Origin: Actinophytocola sp.
Lineage (GTDB): Bacteria; Actinomycetota; Actinomycetes; Mycobacteriales; Pseudonocardiaceae
Direction: 5' to 3'
Length of the DNA stretch: 64,000 nucleotides
NCBI GenBank assembly: GCA_009377395.1
Contig: WHUB01000015.1
Location: 1-64,000 of the forward strand
Under the pieces are notes generated by a model, which had not been told where the DNA came from, did not search any database, and saw only the letters and a list, made by a program, of their open reading frames with translations. How positions within the stretch are numbered: position 1 is the first letter of the stretch; every line of letters starts with the position of its first letter. Of the stretch, positions 29,765 to 40,084 are shown piece by piece. Made by a program: the position numbers and the translations under genes.

Positions 29765-31045
29765 TCACCCGGTGCGCGGCGCGGTGTCGGCCGCTGAGGG
29801 CTCAGGTTGCCTCGCGAAGCACAGCCGCGCGCCGAGCAGCACCAGCGGATAGACGAGGTAACCCCATCTCGTCGCGGGTGTCAGCAGCGTCGCCGCACCG
29901 AGGCCGACGGCGATGCGCAGGGCGGCGTCGGCCGCCGTCTCCGGTGGCCGTAGCACGACCCAGGCCGTGATCGCCACGGCGGCGATGCCGAGCAACGCGA
30001 GCGCGAGCGCGTGCCCCACCGGACCGGTGCTCGCGAGCAGGTACCCCGGCAGTGGGCTGGCCGCGGGGGAGGCGACCTCGGCGGCGCCGAGCGGGAACGC
30101 GATGACGTTGTCGACGAACGCCCGTGACTCCACGGCGAGGACCGGCACCGTCACGACGGCGCTCGCGCCGATCAGCGTGCCCGCGAACACCGCTGCCGCC
30201 TTCACGCCGCGCCGCACGAACACCAGCACCAGCAGCACCAGCACGGCGGGCGCCGCCGTGAGCTTCGCGCTCACCACCAGCGCGAGCATGACCCCGGACG
30301 CGGCGGCGTCGCCGCGTGCCGCGAGCGCGATCGCCACGAGCAACAGGCCGAGCACGGCCAGGTCCGGCCCCGACACGGCGAAGTTCAGCGCGGTCGCGGG
30401 CGAGACGACCGCGAGCTGCGCCGCCCCGACCGGCACCGGGGGCCAGCCGAGCAGCCGCAGCGCCAGCAGCGCGCCCGCCACCGCGACGCAGCCGAACACG
30501 ATGCGCGCGTCGGTCAGCGCCAGCGTCACCGGGTTGTCGGCGCCGAGCTCGACCACCAGCGCCCGGGGCAGTCCGAACAGCGCCATGACCGGCCCGTACG
30601 GCGTGTAGTCGTTGACCACCGGTGGCCGGCCGAGCGTGGCGACGTCGAGGTACGGGCTGCCGTGGCGCAGCAGCAACGAGGCTGACCGCTCGATCACCCA
30701 CACCTCGGGCTGCGCGCCCCACGCTGCCGGGTCGGCGCGCCAGTCGCCGCCGCCGAGGCGGCGCAGCACCAGGTGCAGCAGCGGCGCGATCAGCCCGAAC
30801 GCGCTCGCCACCCCGACCGCGACCCACCGCGACCAGAACCACCGATGGGGCGGCGCGACCTGGCGGGTTCGCAGCAGTACGACCAGCGCGTGCGCCGCCG
30901 CGAGTCCGTAGCCTGCCGCCGCCCAGCCGCCCCAGATCGAGTGGGTGGCGAAGCCCGACGCGAGCGCGGTGATCACGGCGAAGAGCGTGAATCCCAGATA
31001 CACCGCGCCGTCGAGCGCGTGCGGGCGCCGCCCCGTCTCGCTCAC
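29765..31045 (-). CDS. Multi-TM membrane protein, glycosyltransferase 87-like
   Basis: About 10 hydrophobic segments, N-terminal DGAVYLGFTLFAVITALASG, YTPYGPVMALFGL. Confidence 0.7.
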   Translation of the reverse strand: MSETGRRPHALDGAVYLGFTLFAVITALASGFATHSIWGGWAAAGYGLAAAHALVVLLRTRQVAPPHRWFWSRWVAVGVASAFGLIAPLLHLVLRRLGGGDWRADPAAWGAQPEVWVIERSASLLLRHGSPYLDVATLGRPPVVNDYTPYGPVMALFGLPRALVVELGADNPVTLALTDARIVFGCVAVAGALLALRLLGWPPVPVGAAQLAVVSPATALNFAVSGPDLAVLGLLLVAIALAARGDAAASGVMLALVVSAKLTAAPAVLVLLVLVFVRRGVKAAAVFAGTLIGASAVVTVPVLAVESRAFVDNVIAFPLGAAEVASPAASPLPGYLLASTGPVGHALALALLGIAAVAITAWVVLRPPETAADAALRIAVGLGAATLLTPATRWGYLVYPLVLLGARLCFARQPEPSAADTAPRTG

Positions 31046-31264
31046 CTCGTAACCTCTCGTGCGCCGAATCCGAACTCGCCTGCGGCAGCCTACTGCCGCC
31101 GTGACTGTCGGTCCCTCGGGGCATGATGACGGTATCCAGGCGGCGAAACCGGGAATGAAGATCTACTACCCGGCGTTACGCTGCACGGACGGGCCGGAAT
31201 CTTGGAGTAATGTCGAGGTTTCCGGCCATGGGGGCACGGTGAGGGCGAGGAGTTGGTCGGCGTC

Positions 31265-33154
31265 ATGGACAACACCTGGATGTTGCTGCGGAGCAGCATG
31301 CACAGCGCGGACGCGCCGCAGAAGCTGCGACCGGGCACGGTGCCCAGGATCGTCAGGTTCGCGCGGCCGCACTGGCGGCGGCTGATCGTGTTCCTCCTGC
31401 TCACCGTGGTCTCGGCCGTGCTCGCGGTGAGCACGCCGCTGCTCGCTGGCCGGGTCGTCGACGTCATCGTCAGCGGCGAGGACAGCCGCATCGTGGTGCT
31501 ACTCGCGCTCGCCATCGCCGGGATCGCGATCGCGGACGCGATCATCGGGCTCGCCGAACGCTGGCAGTCGGCCCACATCGGCGAGGGGCTGATCTACGAC
31601 CTGCGCCGGGCCGTGTACGAGCACGTGCAGCGGATGCCGATCGCCTTCTTCACCCGCACCCGCACCGGCGCGCTGGTGAGCAGGCTGAACAACGACGTCA
31701 TCGGCGCTCAGCGCACGTTCACCGCGACGCTGTCCGGGTTCGTCACCAACATCATCCAGCTCGCACTGTCCCTTGTGGTCATGCTGACGCTGTCCTGGCA
31801 GGTCACGGTGTGCGCGCTCGTGCTGCTGCCGATCTTCGTGCTGCCCGCCCGGCGGATCGGGCGGAAGATGGCCACTCTCCAGCGGCAGGCGGCGGAGCAG
31901 AACGCCACCATGACCACGCAGATGACCGAGCGGTTCTCCGCCCCCGGCGCGATCCTGGTGAAGCTCTTCGGGCGCCCGGACGCGGAGGCCGACGAGTTCG
32001 GCGAGCGCGCGGCCAGGGTCCGCGACATCGGCGTGCGCACCGCGATGCTCACCCGCTGGTTCCTGACCAGCCTGACGCTGGTGTCCGCGCTCGCGCTCGC
32101 GCTGGTGTACGGGCTCGGCGGCTGGCTCGCCATCGCGGGCACGCTCGACGCGGGCACCGTCGTCGCGCTCGCGCTGCTGCTGACCCGGCTCTACACGCCG
32201 CTGACGGCGCTGGCCAACGTCCGCGTGGACATCATGACGGCGCTGGTGTCGTTCGAGCGGATCTTCGAAGTCCTCGACATCACGCCCGGGATCACCGAGC
32301 GGCCGGACGCCCGGCGGGTGCCGGTCGGCCCGGTGGCGGTCGAGTTCGACGACGTCCGGTTCTCCTACCCGTCGGCCGACAAGGTCTCGCTCGCCTCGCT
32401 GGAGGCGGTCGCCACGCTCGACACCAGGGGCGGCGAGGAGGTGCTGCACGGCATGAGCCTGCACGCGAGGGCGGGCGAGATGGTCGCGCTGGTCGGCCCG
32501 TCGGGGGCGGGCAAGTCGACGCTCGCCTCGCTGGTGCCGAGGCTCTACGACGCCGACAGCGGGGCGGTGCGGCTCGGCGGCGTCGACGTGCGGGAGCTGA
32601 GCTTCGCCGCGCTGCGCGAGACGGTCGGCGTCGTCACCCAGGACGGGCACCTGTTCCACGACACCATCCGCGCCAACCTCGCCTACGCGCGGCCGGAGGC
32701 GAGCGACGACGAGATCTGGGACGCGCTGTGGCGGGCACGGCTGGCCGACCTGGTGCGCTCGCTGCCGGACGGGCTCGACACCGTAGTCGGCGAACGCGGC
32801 TACCGGCTCTCCGGCGGGGAACGGCAGCGGCTCACCATCGCGCGGCTGCTGCTGGCCCGGCCCCGGGTGGTGGTGCTCGACGAGGCCACGGCCCACCTCG
32901 ACTCGGAGTCGGAGACCGCCGTCGGCGCCGCGCTGGCCGACGCGCTGGCGGGCAGGACCGCGATCGTGATCGCGCACCGGCTGTCCACGGTGCGGGCGGC
33001 GGACCAGATCCTGGTCGTCGAAGACGGCAGCATCGTCGAGCGCGGCACCCACGACGAGCTGCTCGCGGCGGACGGGCGCTACGCCGAGCTGTACCGCACC
33101 CAGTTCGCCACCGAAGGCCCGAAAGACGACGTGCTCGACCCGGCCGTGGCGTGA
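31265..33154 (+). CDS. ABC transporter, fused TM and ATPase domains (multidrug exporter type)
   Basis: MDNTWMLLRSS...; GPSGAGKSTL, LSGGERQR, VVVLDEATAHLD. Confidence 0.95.
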   Translation: MDNTWMLLRSSMHSADAPQKLRPGTVPRIVRFARPHWRRLIVFLLLTVVSAVLAVSTPLLAGRVVDVIVSGEDSRIVVLLALAIAGIAIADAIIGLAERWQSAHIGEGLIYDLRRAVYEHVQRMPIAFFTRTRTGALVSRLNNDVIGAQRTFTATLSGFVTNIIQLALSLVVMLTLSWQVTVCALVLLPIFVLPARRIGRKMATLQRQAAEQNATMTTQMTERFSAPGAILVKLFGRPDAEADEFGERAARVRDIGVRTAMLTRWFLTSLTLVSALALALVYGLGGWLAIAGTLDAGTVVALALLLTRLYTPLTALANVRVDIMTALVSFERIFEVLDITPGITERPDARRVPVGPVAVEFDDVRFSYPSADKVSLASLEAVATLDTRGGEEVLHGMSLHARAGEMVALVGPSGAGKSTLASLVPRLYDADSGAVRLGGVDVRELSFAALRETVGVVTQDGHLFHDTIRANLAYARPEASDDEIWDALWRARLADLVRSLPDGLDTVVGERGYRLSGGERQRLTIARLLLARPRVVVLDEATAHLDSESETAVGAALADALAGRTAIVIAHRLSTVRAADQILVVEDGSIVERGTHDELLAADGRYAELYRTQFATEGPKDDVLDPAVA

Positions 33155-33903
33155 CCCGGCGAGTGGGCGAGGATGCCTGGGTGGACGAGAACCGAGTCGA
33201 GATCGGGCACACCTCGGCGCTGACAGTGCTGCGGGCACGCACGACGGTGCGCGCGGTGACGCTGGTGCTGCACGGCGGGGCCGAGTACGGGCAGGAGCGG
33301 ATCCGGCCCTGGTCGCACGCCTTCCTGCGGATGGTGCCGTTCGCGCGGGCGTTGCATCGGGCGGGCCGGGCGGACGGCCTCGAGGTGCGGCTGCTGCGCA
33401 ACCGGGTGCGCGGCTGGAACAAGCCGGAGCTGTCGCCGGTGGCCGACGCGCGCGAGGCGCTCGCCGCGATCCGCCGCGACCACCCCGAGGTGCCGGTCGT
33501 GCTCGTCGGGCATTCGATGGGCGGCCGGGTGGCGCTGCGGGTGGCCGACGATCCCGGCGTCGTCGCGGTGTGCGCGCTCGCGCCGTGGACCACCGAGAAG
33601 GACTGGGTCGAGCCGGTGTCCGGGGTGCGGGTGCTCATCGCGCACGGCACCCAGGACGTCATCACCTCGCCGGAAGCGTCCTACGAGTACGCGCTGCGCG
33701 CCGACCGGGTGACCGAGGTGGCCCGGATCGAGGTGGAACGGGAGGGACACGCACTGCTGCGCAGGTCCGCGATGTGGACGCGGCTGGTGCGTGGGTTCAC
33801 ACTCAACGAAACCGGAATCGGAGTGGAAAGTGCACACCAGAAACCATTTCCGGTGTCGGTGTGGCAGCTTTCCAGCCCCGATAGGCTCCGCGTCCGGGTG
33901 TAA
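33151..33903 (+). CDS. Alpha/beta hydrolase
   Basis: VTLVLHGGAEYG, VLVGHSMGGRVAL, VLIAHGTQDVITS, GH-A catalytic His region. Confidence 0.88.
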   Translation: MTRRVGEDAWVDENRVEIGHTSALTVLRARTTVRAVTLVLHGGAEYGQERIRPWSHAFLRMVPFARALHRAGRADGLEVRLLRNRVRGWNKPELSPVADAREALAAIRRDHPEVPVVLVGHSMGGRVALRVADDPGVVAVCALAPWTTEKDWVEPVSGVRVLIAHGTQDVITSPEASYEYALRADRVTEVARIEVEREGHALLRRSAMWTRLVRGFTLNETGIGVESAHQKPFPVSVWQLSSPDRLRVRV

Positions 33904-34009
33904 TTCACCGACCTGCCGGGGGAGGTGAAAAACCGCCACGCCGAGGGTGGAATGATGCGCTCATCCGAACGTGGCTCCGCGCCCGCCCATAAGGCGGCGA
34001 ACGGGAGGG

Positions 34010-35179
34010 ATGAAGCGAATGGCGAACATGCGTGGACCGTACGGCGGCGCACCTGGGGGAGACAGACGTGGCCGCCACCAGGACGCGCAGATGATGCCGT
34101 TGCCTGGCCAGCAGCAGCCACCGCCACGGACCCGCGCGATGCCGCCGCAGCGACCGCCGCAACAACCACCCCCACCGCCGCCACCCCCGCCGCAGGGGCA
34201 ACGACCGATGCCCGCACCCCGGCGCAGACGCTGGGGGTTCCGCCGGATCGCCAGCGTGATCGCGCTGGTGCTGGTCGCGACGCTGGCCGGTCTCTGGATC
34301 TACCTCGACTCGTCGATCCAGCGGACCAACGCGCTGCCGGACTACCAGGGCAAACCGGCCGCCGCCGAGGGAACCAACTGGCTGATCGTCGGCTCCGACA
34401 GCAGGCAGGGGCTGACCGATGCGCAGGCGAAGCGGCTGCGCAGTGGCTCGCCGGAGGCCACGAGCGGGCAGCGCACCGACACCATCCTGGTGGCCCATCT
34501 CCCGGACAACGGCACCAAGCCGACGCTGGTCAGCTTCCCGCGTGACTCCGAGGTCAACGTTCCCGGCTACGGCGTGACCCAGATCAACGCGGCCTTCTCG
34601 TACGGCGGGCCGAAGCTGCTCGTCCGCACCATCGAGCAGGCGACCGGGCTGCGCATGGACCACTACGCCGAGGTCGGCTTCGGTGGCTTCGCCGACATCG
34701 TCGACGCGATCGGCGGGGTCCCGATGAACATCCCGGAGAAGATGAGCGACCCCATGACCCACATGACGATTCCGAAGGGCAAGCAGAAGCTCAACGGTGT
34801 CGAGGCGCTCGCCTACGTCCGGATGCGGTACAGCTCGGCGACCCCGCGCTCCGACCTGGACCGGGTGGTCAACCAGCGCAAGTTCATCGGCGCGCTCGCC
34901 GGGGAGCTCGCCAGCCCGGCGACGTTCCTGAACCCGTTCGACGTCGTGCCGCTGCTCGGCGCCGCGCCCAAGGCGCTCAAGGTCGACGAGGGCGACCACC
35001 TGCACCACCTGCTGGCCCTGGGCTGGGCCATGCGCGGGATCTCGTCCAACGGCACGGTCACCACCACCGTCCCCGTCACCTCGGGGGCGGCGACGGACTG
35101 GTCCCCGGTGGAGTCGAAGAAGCTCTTCGACGCGCTGCGCAACGACACACCGGTGCCCAAGAGCTCGATCTACAACTGA
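34010..35179 (+). CDS. LytR-CpsA-Psr (LCP) family cell-wall ligase
   Basis: Pro-rich cytoplasmic N-terminus, single TM, NWLIVGSDSR, RTDTILVAHL, SFPRDSEVNVPGYG, YVRMRY. ATG 34010 after GGGAGG. Confidence 0.93.
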   Translation: MKRMANMRGPYGGAPGGDRRGRHQDAQMMPLPGQQQPPPRTRAMPPQRPPQQPPPPPPPPPQGQRPMPAPRRRRWGFRRIASVIALVLVATLAGLWIYLDSSIQRTNALPDYQGKPAAAEGTNWLIVGSDSRQGLTDAQAKRLRSGSPEATSGQRTDTILVAHLPDNGTKPTLVSFPRDSEVNVPGYGVTQINAAFSYGGPKLLVRTIEQATGLRMDHYAEVGFGGFADIVDAIGGVPMNIPEKMSDPMTHMTIPKGKQKLNGVEALAYVRMRYSSATPRSDLDRVVNQRKFIGALAGELASPATFLNPFDVVPLLGAAPKALKVDEGDHLHHLLALGWAMRGISSNGTVTTTVPVTSGAATDWSPVESKKLFDALRNDTPVPKSSIYN

Positions 35180-35187
35180 CACCGACA

Positions 35188-35224
35188 CGCGGGCCCGGCA
35201 CACGATGACGGTGCCGGGCCCGCG
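35188..35224. terminator. Hairpin terminator-like repeat between LCP and peroxiredoxin genes
   Basis: CGCGGGCCCGGCAC / GTGCCGGGCCCGCG perfect stem, 9-nt loop. Confidence 0.75.
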
Positions 35225-35235
35225 CGCTGTCGTGG

Positions 35236-35694
35236 TCAGCTCGACCGCAGCGCGCTGAGTGCCTTGTCGGCGTGCAGGCCCATCCGCAGCTCGCTCGTGA
35301 TCACGTCGATGACGCGGCTGTCGGTGCCGATGACGAACGTCTTGCGCTTCGTCGGCAGCGGCCCCCAGCTGCGGCTGGCGCCGAACTGCTTGGTGATCGC
35401 GCCGTCCGGGTCGGAGAGCAGCGGATAGTCGAACTCGTGACGGTCGGCGAACTCGGCCTGCTTGCTCACCGGGTCACGGCTGATGCCGATACGCTGCGCG
35501 CCGATGTCGGCGAACTCGGCCGACAGGTCGCGGAAGTGGCAGCTTTCCGCGGTGCAGCCCGGCGTCATCGCCGCTGGGTAGAAGAACAGCACGACCGGCC
35601 CGTTCGCCAGGAACTCCGACAGGCTGCGGGATGTGCCGTGCTGGTCCTGCGCCGTGAAGTCGGCGACGTGATCACCTTTTCGCATGCGCCCCAT
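35236..35694 (-). CDS. Peroxiredoxin (AhpC/TSA, Bcp type)
   Basis: DFTAQDQHGTSRSLSEF, FYPAAMTPGCTAESCHFRD. Confidence 0.93.
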   Translation of the reverse strand: MGRMRKGDHVADFTAQDQHGTSRSLSEFLANGPVVLFFYPAAMTPGCTAESCHFRDLSAEFADIGAQRIGISRDPVSKQAEFADRHEFDYPLLSDPDGAITKQFGASRSWGPLPTKRKTFVIGTDSRVIDVITSELRMGLHADKALSALRSS

Positions 35695-35724
35695 CGTGCC
35701 GCACCGCGGCGGGTCGGGCGACGG

Positions 35725-37428
35725 CTACCCGGCGCCGACGGTGATGAGCTCGGTCATCTCGTCGGCCGTGATGGGGTCGCGGAAGAACGTGCCTCGCGCC
35801 GCGATCACGCCGAGCTCGGCGAGGGCGCGGGCCTGTTCGTCGGTGCGCACCCCTTCCGCGCCGATGCGCACGTCGAGCTGCTTGGCGCTGCGGACGAGGT
35901 GTTCCAGGTGCTCGAACCCGGTGGTGTTGGTCTGCGGGCAGTCGAGCAGCTCGTCGATGATCCGCCCGTTCAGCGCCACGAAGCCGACCGGCAGCTGGTG
36001 CCGGTCGATGAGGTCGAGGTCGGCGGCCGCGGAGACCGCGAGCACCAGCTTGACGCCGAGGTCGCCGAGCACGGCCAGTGAGTCGTGCACCTCGCCGCGC
36101 GGGTCGACCAGCGTCGCGCTGTCCGCGCACAGCCGCAGCGCCGAGGACGGCACGTCATGCTTGGCGAGCTGGTCGCGCACGATCTTGACCAGGTCGTCGT
36201 CGACAGCGAGCCGTCGCGGCAGCCGCACGCACAGGTCGGGAAGCTGTTCGCCCGCCTCGGCGCGCCAGCGGGCGTAGCTGCCGAGCGCCTCGCCGAGCAG
36301 CCAGACGCCGAGCCGCACGGTCATGCCGGTCACGTCGGCGAGCGGGATGAAGTCCTCGTACTCGAGCCGCCCCTCGGTGGGGTGGTTCCAGTACAGCCGA
36401 GCGTTGACGACGGGGACCGTCTGCGAGCCGTCGAGCTTCACGGTCGGCTGGTAGCGCAGCTCGAACTCGCCGCGTTCCAGTCCGCCCGCGATGCCCGCCG
36501 CGAGCCGGTAGCGCCGCCGGTCCTCGGCGTCGAGCTCCGGCTCGAACAGCATCCACTTGGCCCTGCCCGCTTCCTTCGCGCGGTGCAGCGTCACCTCGGC
36601 CTTGCGGAGCATATCGACGTCGGAGGTGCTGCCGGGCGGGCACAGCACGATGCCGGCGCTGGAGCTGATGCCGACGCCGATGTCGTCGAGGTAGACCGGC
36701 TCGGCGAGCCGGTCGAGCGCGTGCTCCACCCGGTCGATCACGTACTGGGCGCCGAAGTCGCCCCGCAGCAGCACGCCGAACCCGTCGCCGGTGAGCCGGG
36801 CGACGGTCTCGTCCCGGCCGCTGAAGGCGTCGCGAATCGAGGTCGCCACGGCATGCAGGATCTTGTCGCCCGCCTCGGAGCCGAGCCCGTCGTTGATGAC
36901 CCGGAAGCCGTCGATGTCGAACAGCACCAGCGCGACGGTGGTGCAGGACTTGTCCACCATCGCCGACTCGAGCTTGCCGTGGAAGTTGGCGGCGTTGGGC
37001 AGCCCGGTCAGCGAGTCGTGCACGTTCTGGTGCCGCAGCCGTTCGTGCAGCAGGTGCAGGTCGTTGACGTCTTCGACCATGACGACCGGGTACGACACGC
37101 CCGGCTCGTCGGCGGGCAGCGTGCTGAGGGTGAGCCGGGTGCGGACGGGTCCGTCCGCGGCGTTCTCCAGGCTGGTGTCGAGCCGGGCCGGGCCTGGTGG
37201 TTCGCCGTCGGTCTGGCTGCTGAGCAGCGCCTCGAACGCGGCCAGGTCGGCTTTGCTGCTGACGTAGCCGGCGAAGGTCGTGTCGGTCATGGCATCGGGG
37301 TCGACGCCGAGCATCGTGCCGAGCGCGGGGTTGGCGCTCACGATGCCCCCTGTGGAGTCGAGCAGTGCGATGCCGACGGGGGCGTCGGCGAAGAGGGCGA
37401 CGAACCGATCGCCACTCGGGTCGGTCAC
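35725..37428 (-). CDS. PAS-GGDEF-EAL protein with degenerate GGDEF (TGDGF) and EAL (NAR) motifs
   Basis: PAS (FADAPVGIALLDSTGGIVSANPALGTMLG), LTGLPNAANF..., RLTGDGFGVLL, VVNARLYWNHP. Confidence 0.9.
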   Translation of the reverse strand: MTDPSGDRFVALFADAPVGIALLDSTGGIVSANPALGTMLGVDPDAMTDTTFAGYVSSKADLAAFEALLSSQTDGEPPGPARLDTSLENAADGPVRTRLTLSTLPADEPGVSYPVVMVEDVNDLHLLHERLRHQNVHDSLTGLPNAANFHGKLESAMVDKSCTTVALVLFDIDGFRVINDGLGSEAGDKILHAVATSIRDAFSGRDETVARLTGDGFGVLLRGDFGAQYVIDRVEHALDRLAEPVYLDDIGVGISSSAGIVLCPPGSTSDVDMLRKAEVTLHRAKEAGRAKWMLFEPELDAEDRRRYRLAAGIAGGLERGEFELRYQPTVKLDGSQTVPVVNARLYWNHPTEGRLEYEDFIPLADVTGMTVRLGVWLLGEALGSYARWRAEAGEQLPDLCVRLPRRLAVDDDLVKIVRDQLAKHDVPSSALRLCADSATLVDPRGEVHDSLAVLGDLGVKLVLAVSAAADLDLIDRHQLPVGFVALNGRIIDELLDCPQTNTTGFEHLEHLVRSAKQLDVRIGAEGVRTDEQARALAELGVIAARGTFFRDPITADEMTELITVGAG

Positions 37429-37617
37429 GGGGCACCTCGTTGACGTTTTCCACCGGGGACACCGGAACGGCGGGGCCGGTGGAGGGGCGGGCCGGACGAA
37501 TCAACACTGAGTATGGCTGAGAGCGAACCCTTGCTAAATCATCACGAACCCGTTGCGGTGTCTACCGGCCGATAGAGTGACCTTACGCAATTATCGATGA
37601 CAGTCCGTGAATTCGGG

Positions 37618-39060
37618 CTAATGCCTGTGCAACTGCACGGGAAGGCCGTCAACGGGCACCGGCAAAGCGACATAATCCCACCGGGCTTGGTACTTCTCGG
37701 GCAGCCGCCAGCGGTAGGTTCGCAGCATTTCGTGTAGCAATGCCTTCACTTCGATCATGCCGAAGTGCATCCCGATGCATTTGTGCGCGCCGCCGCCGAA
37801 TGGCACCCAGGCGAACCGGTGCGACTTGTCCTCCCGGCGGTCCTCGGCGAAGCGCTCCGGGTCGAACCGCATCGGGTCGCTCCAGTACTCCGGCAGGAAG
37901 TGCGTGACCATCGGCGAGAGGCCGACGAACGACCCGGCGGGCACGTAGTGGCCGAGGATGTCGACGTCCTTGGTCGTCTTGCGGGGCAGGCTCGGCACCG
38001 GCGCCACCAGCCGCAGCGCCTCCTTGATCACCAGGTCGAGGGAGTGCAGCGAGTCCAGCGCGGCGAGATCGGGCAGGTCGTCGCCGAGCGCGAGCGACTC
38101 CTCGCGGACGCGGTCCTGCCATTCGGGGTGCTTGCCGAGGTAGTACATCACGGCCGTGCTGGTGATGGTCGAGGTGTCGTGGGCGGCCATCATCAGGAAG
38201 ATCATGTGGTTGACGATGTCGTCGTCGGAGAACCGCTCGCCGTCCTCGGTGGTGGCGTGACACAGCGCGGTGAACAGGTCGGAGCCGTCGCTGGCGCGCT
38301 TCGCGGGCAGGTTGTCGGCGAAGTAGCGTTCGAGCCGCCGCCTGCCGCGCAGCCCGGCCGACCACCGCCCGAAGGGGACGGGGTACCTGACCACGGCGGT
38401 GCTCGCGCGCACGGTGTCGACGAAGGCGCGGTTGATGCGCTCGGTGTCGCTGCCGGGTCGGGCGTCCATGAACACCCGCGACGCGATGTCGAGGGTGAGT
38501 CGCTTGAGCTGCCAGTACATCCGTAGCCGCTGGCCGGTCGGCCAGTCCCGCATGCCCGCCCGCACCGCGGCGGTGACGTGGTCGGCGTAGCCCGCCATCC
38601 GGGGGCGGGTGAAGGCCTGCTGCATGATCCTGCGGTGGAACTTGTGCTCGTCGAAGTCGAGCAGCATCAGGCCGCGGTGGAAGAACTTGTCGATGAAGAA
38701 GTGCCAGCCTTCTTGGGCGAACGCCTTGTCGCCGTTGGCGAGCACCTGCTGGGCGGCGTCGGGGCCGACGAGGTTGATCATCCGCTCGCCGAGCATTCCC
38801 GACCAGGACACTGGGCCGTAGCGCTCGTAGCGGCGCAGCGCGAAGTCGAGGCCGTAGCGAATGTACTCGACGCTGTGGCCGACGAACGCCGGGCCGAAGT
38901 CGCCGGGCACTGGCTTCAGCCCACTGCCCGGTGGCGGTTCGGCGAACGGCTCGGACGGCCGGGTCTTGTCCAGCACCTTCCTGTCGACGGCACGGGGGAG
39001 TGGGATCGCGGTCAGCGACGGCACGCGTTCGCGGAGGCCGGTCACGAGGGTGCTGGGCAT
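37618..39060 (-). CDS. Cytochrome P450
   Basis: I-helix AAHDTSTIT, ExxR (KEALRL), heme motif [10 protein letters not shown]. Confidence 0.96.
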   Translation of the reverse strand: MPSTLVTGLRERVPSLTAIPLPRAVDRKVLDKTRPSEPFAEPPPGSGLKPVPGDFGPAFVGHSVEYIRYGLDFALRRYERYGPVSWSGMLGERMINLVGPDAAQQVLANGDKAFAQEGWHFFIDKFFHRGLMLLDFDEHKFHRRIMQQAFTRPRMAGYADHVTAAVRAGMRDWPTGQRLRMYWQLKRLTLDIASRVFMDARPGSDTERINRAFVDTVRASTAVVRYPVPFGRWSAGLRGRRRLERYFADNLPAKRASDGSDLFTALCHATTEDGERFSDDDIVNHMIFLMMAAHDTSTITSTAVMYYLGKHPEWQDRVREESLALGDDLPDLAALDSLHSLDLVIKEALRLVAPVPSLPRKTTKDVDILGHYVPAGSFVGLSPMVTHFLPEYWSDPMRFDPERFAEDRREDKSHRFAWVPFGGGAHKCIGMHFGMIEVKALLHEMLRTYRWRLPEKYQARWDYVALPVPVDGLPVQLHRH

Positions 39061-39160
39061 CGAGTCCTCCCCATTGAGTGCTCATATACGGATGTACACC
39101 TCACCGTTCCCCCTTGTTGGCCGATGGTCAAGAGACGACGACCGCGCGGGGGACGACGTC

Positions 39161-39202
39161 GTGTCCCACGTTCAAGCCGCCGTGTTCGGCGTTCAGGACA
39201 CA
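39161..39202 (+). repeat. 21-nt-unit repeat, locus 3
   Basis: GTGTCCCACGTTCAAGCCGCC|GTGTTCGGCGTTCAGGACACA, unit starts 39161 and 39182. Confidence 0.7.
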
Positions 39203-39286
39203 AAACAAGCACGCGTGCTTGCTTTTTTCTGGCCGGGGTGCCAGGCTCAGCACGAGGCGTGCCACGCAACGGAGCAGGAGGAGCGC

Positions 39287-40084
39287 ATGGTGGAACTGTC
39301 GGTCGTGCTCGCCGATCTGGCCGCCGAGAGCGAGGAGCTGGACCGCGCGGTCGCCGATCTTGCCGAGGAGCGGTGGACGCTGGACACCCCGGCGGCAGGC
39401 TGGACCATCGCGCACCAAATCGCCCACCTCACCTGGACCGACGAGCAGGCCATCCTCGCCGCCAGTCAACCTGACGTCTTCATCACCGAGCTGGAACGCG
39501 TCGCCGCCGAGGCCGATCCGCAGGCGCTCGTCGACGACGCCGCGGCGACCGGCGCCCGGCGCGCACCTGCCGAACTCCTCGCCGCGTGGCGGCAGGGGCG
39601 GGGCCAACTGAGCGACGCGCTGGCCAGCGTGCCCGACGGCACCAAGGTGCCCTGGTTCGGCCCGCCGATGAGCCCCGCGTCCATGGCCACCGCGCGCATC
39701 ATGGAGACCTGGGCGCACGGCCAGGACGTCCACGACGCGCGCGGCCTGACCCGCGCGCCGACCGCCCGGCTGCGGCACGTCGCGCACCTCGGCGTGCGCA
39801 CCCGCGACTTCGCCTACGCCGTCAATGGCCTGCGCGCCCCGGCCGACCCGTTCCGCATCGAGCTGACCGCACCCGACGGCGACACCTGGACCTGGGGCCC
39901 ACCCGACGCCACGCAACGGGTCACCGGCGACGCGCTCGACTTCTCCCTGCTCGTCACTCAACGCAGGCACCGCGACGACACCGCGCTGGCCGCCGTCGGC
40001 GCCGACGCCGACACCTGGCTCGGCATCGCGCAGGCCTTCGCCGGCCCGCCCGGCGGCGGCAGGAAGGCAGGTACATCCCAGTGA
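39287..40084 (+). CDS. TIGR03084/DinB-like maleylpyruvate isomerase-type protein
   Basis: [50 protein letters not shown]. Confidence 0.85.
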   Translation: MVELSVVLADLAAESEELDRAVADLAEERWTLDTPAAGWTIAHQIAHLTWTDEQAILAASQPDVFITELERVAAEADPQALVDDAAATGARRAPAELLAAWRQGRGQLSDALASVPDGTKVPWFGPPMSPASMATARIMETWAHGQDVHDARGLTRAPTARLRHVAHLGVRTRDFAYAVNGLRAPADPFRIELTAPDGDTWTWGPPDATQRVTGDALDFSLLVTQRRHRDDTALAAVGADADTWLGIAQAFAGPPGGGRKAGTSQ

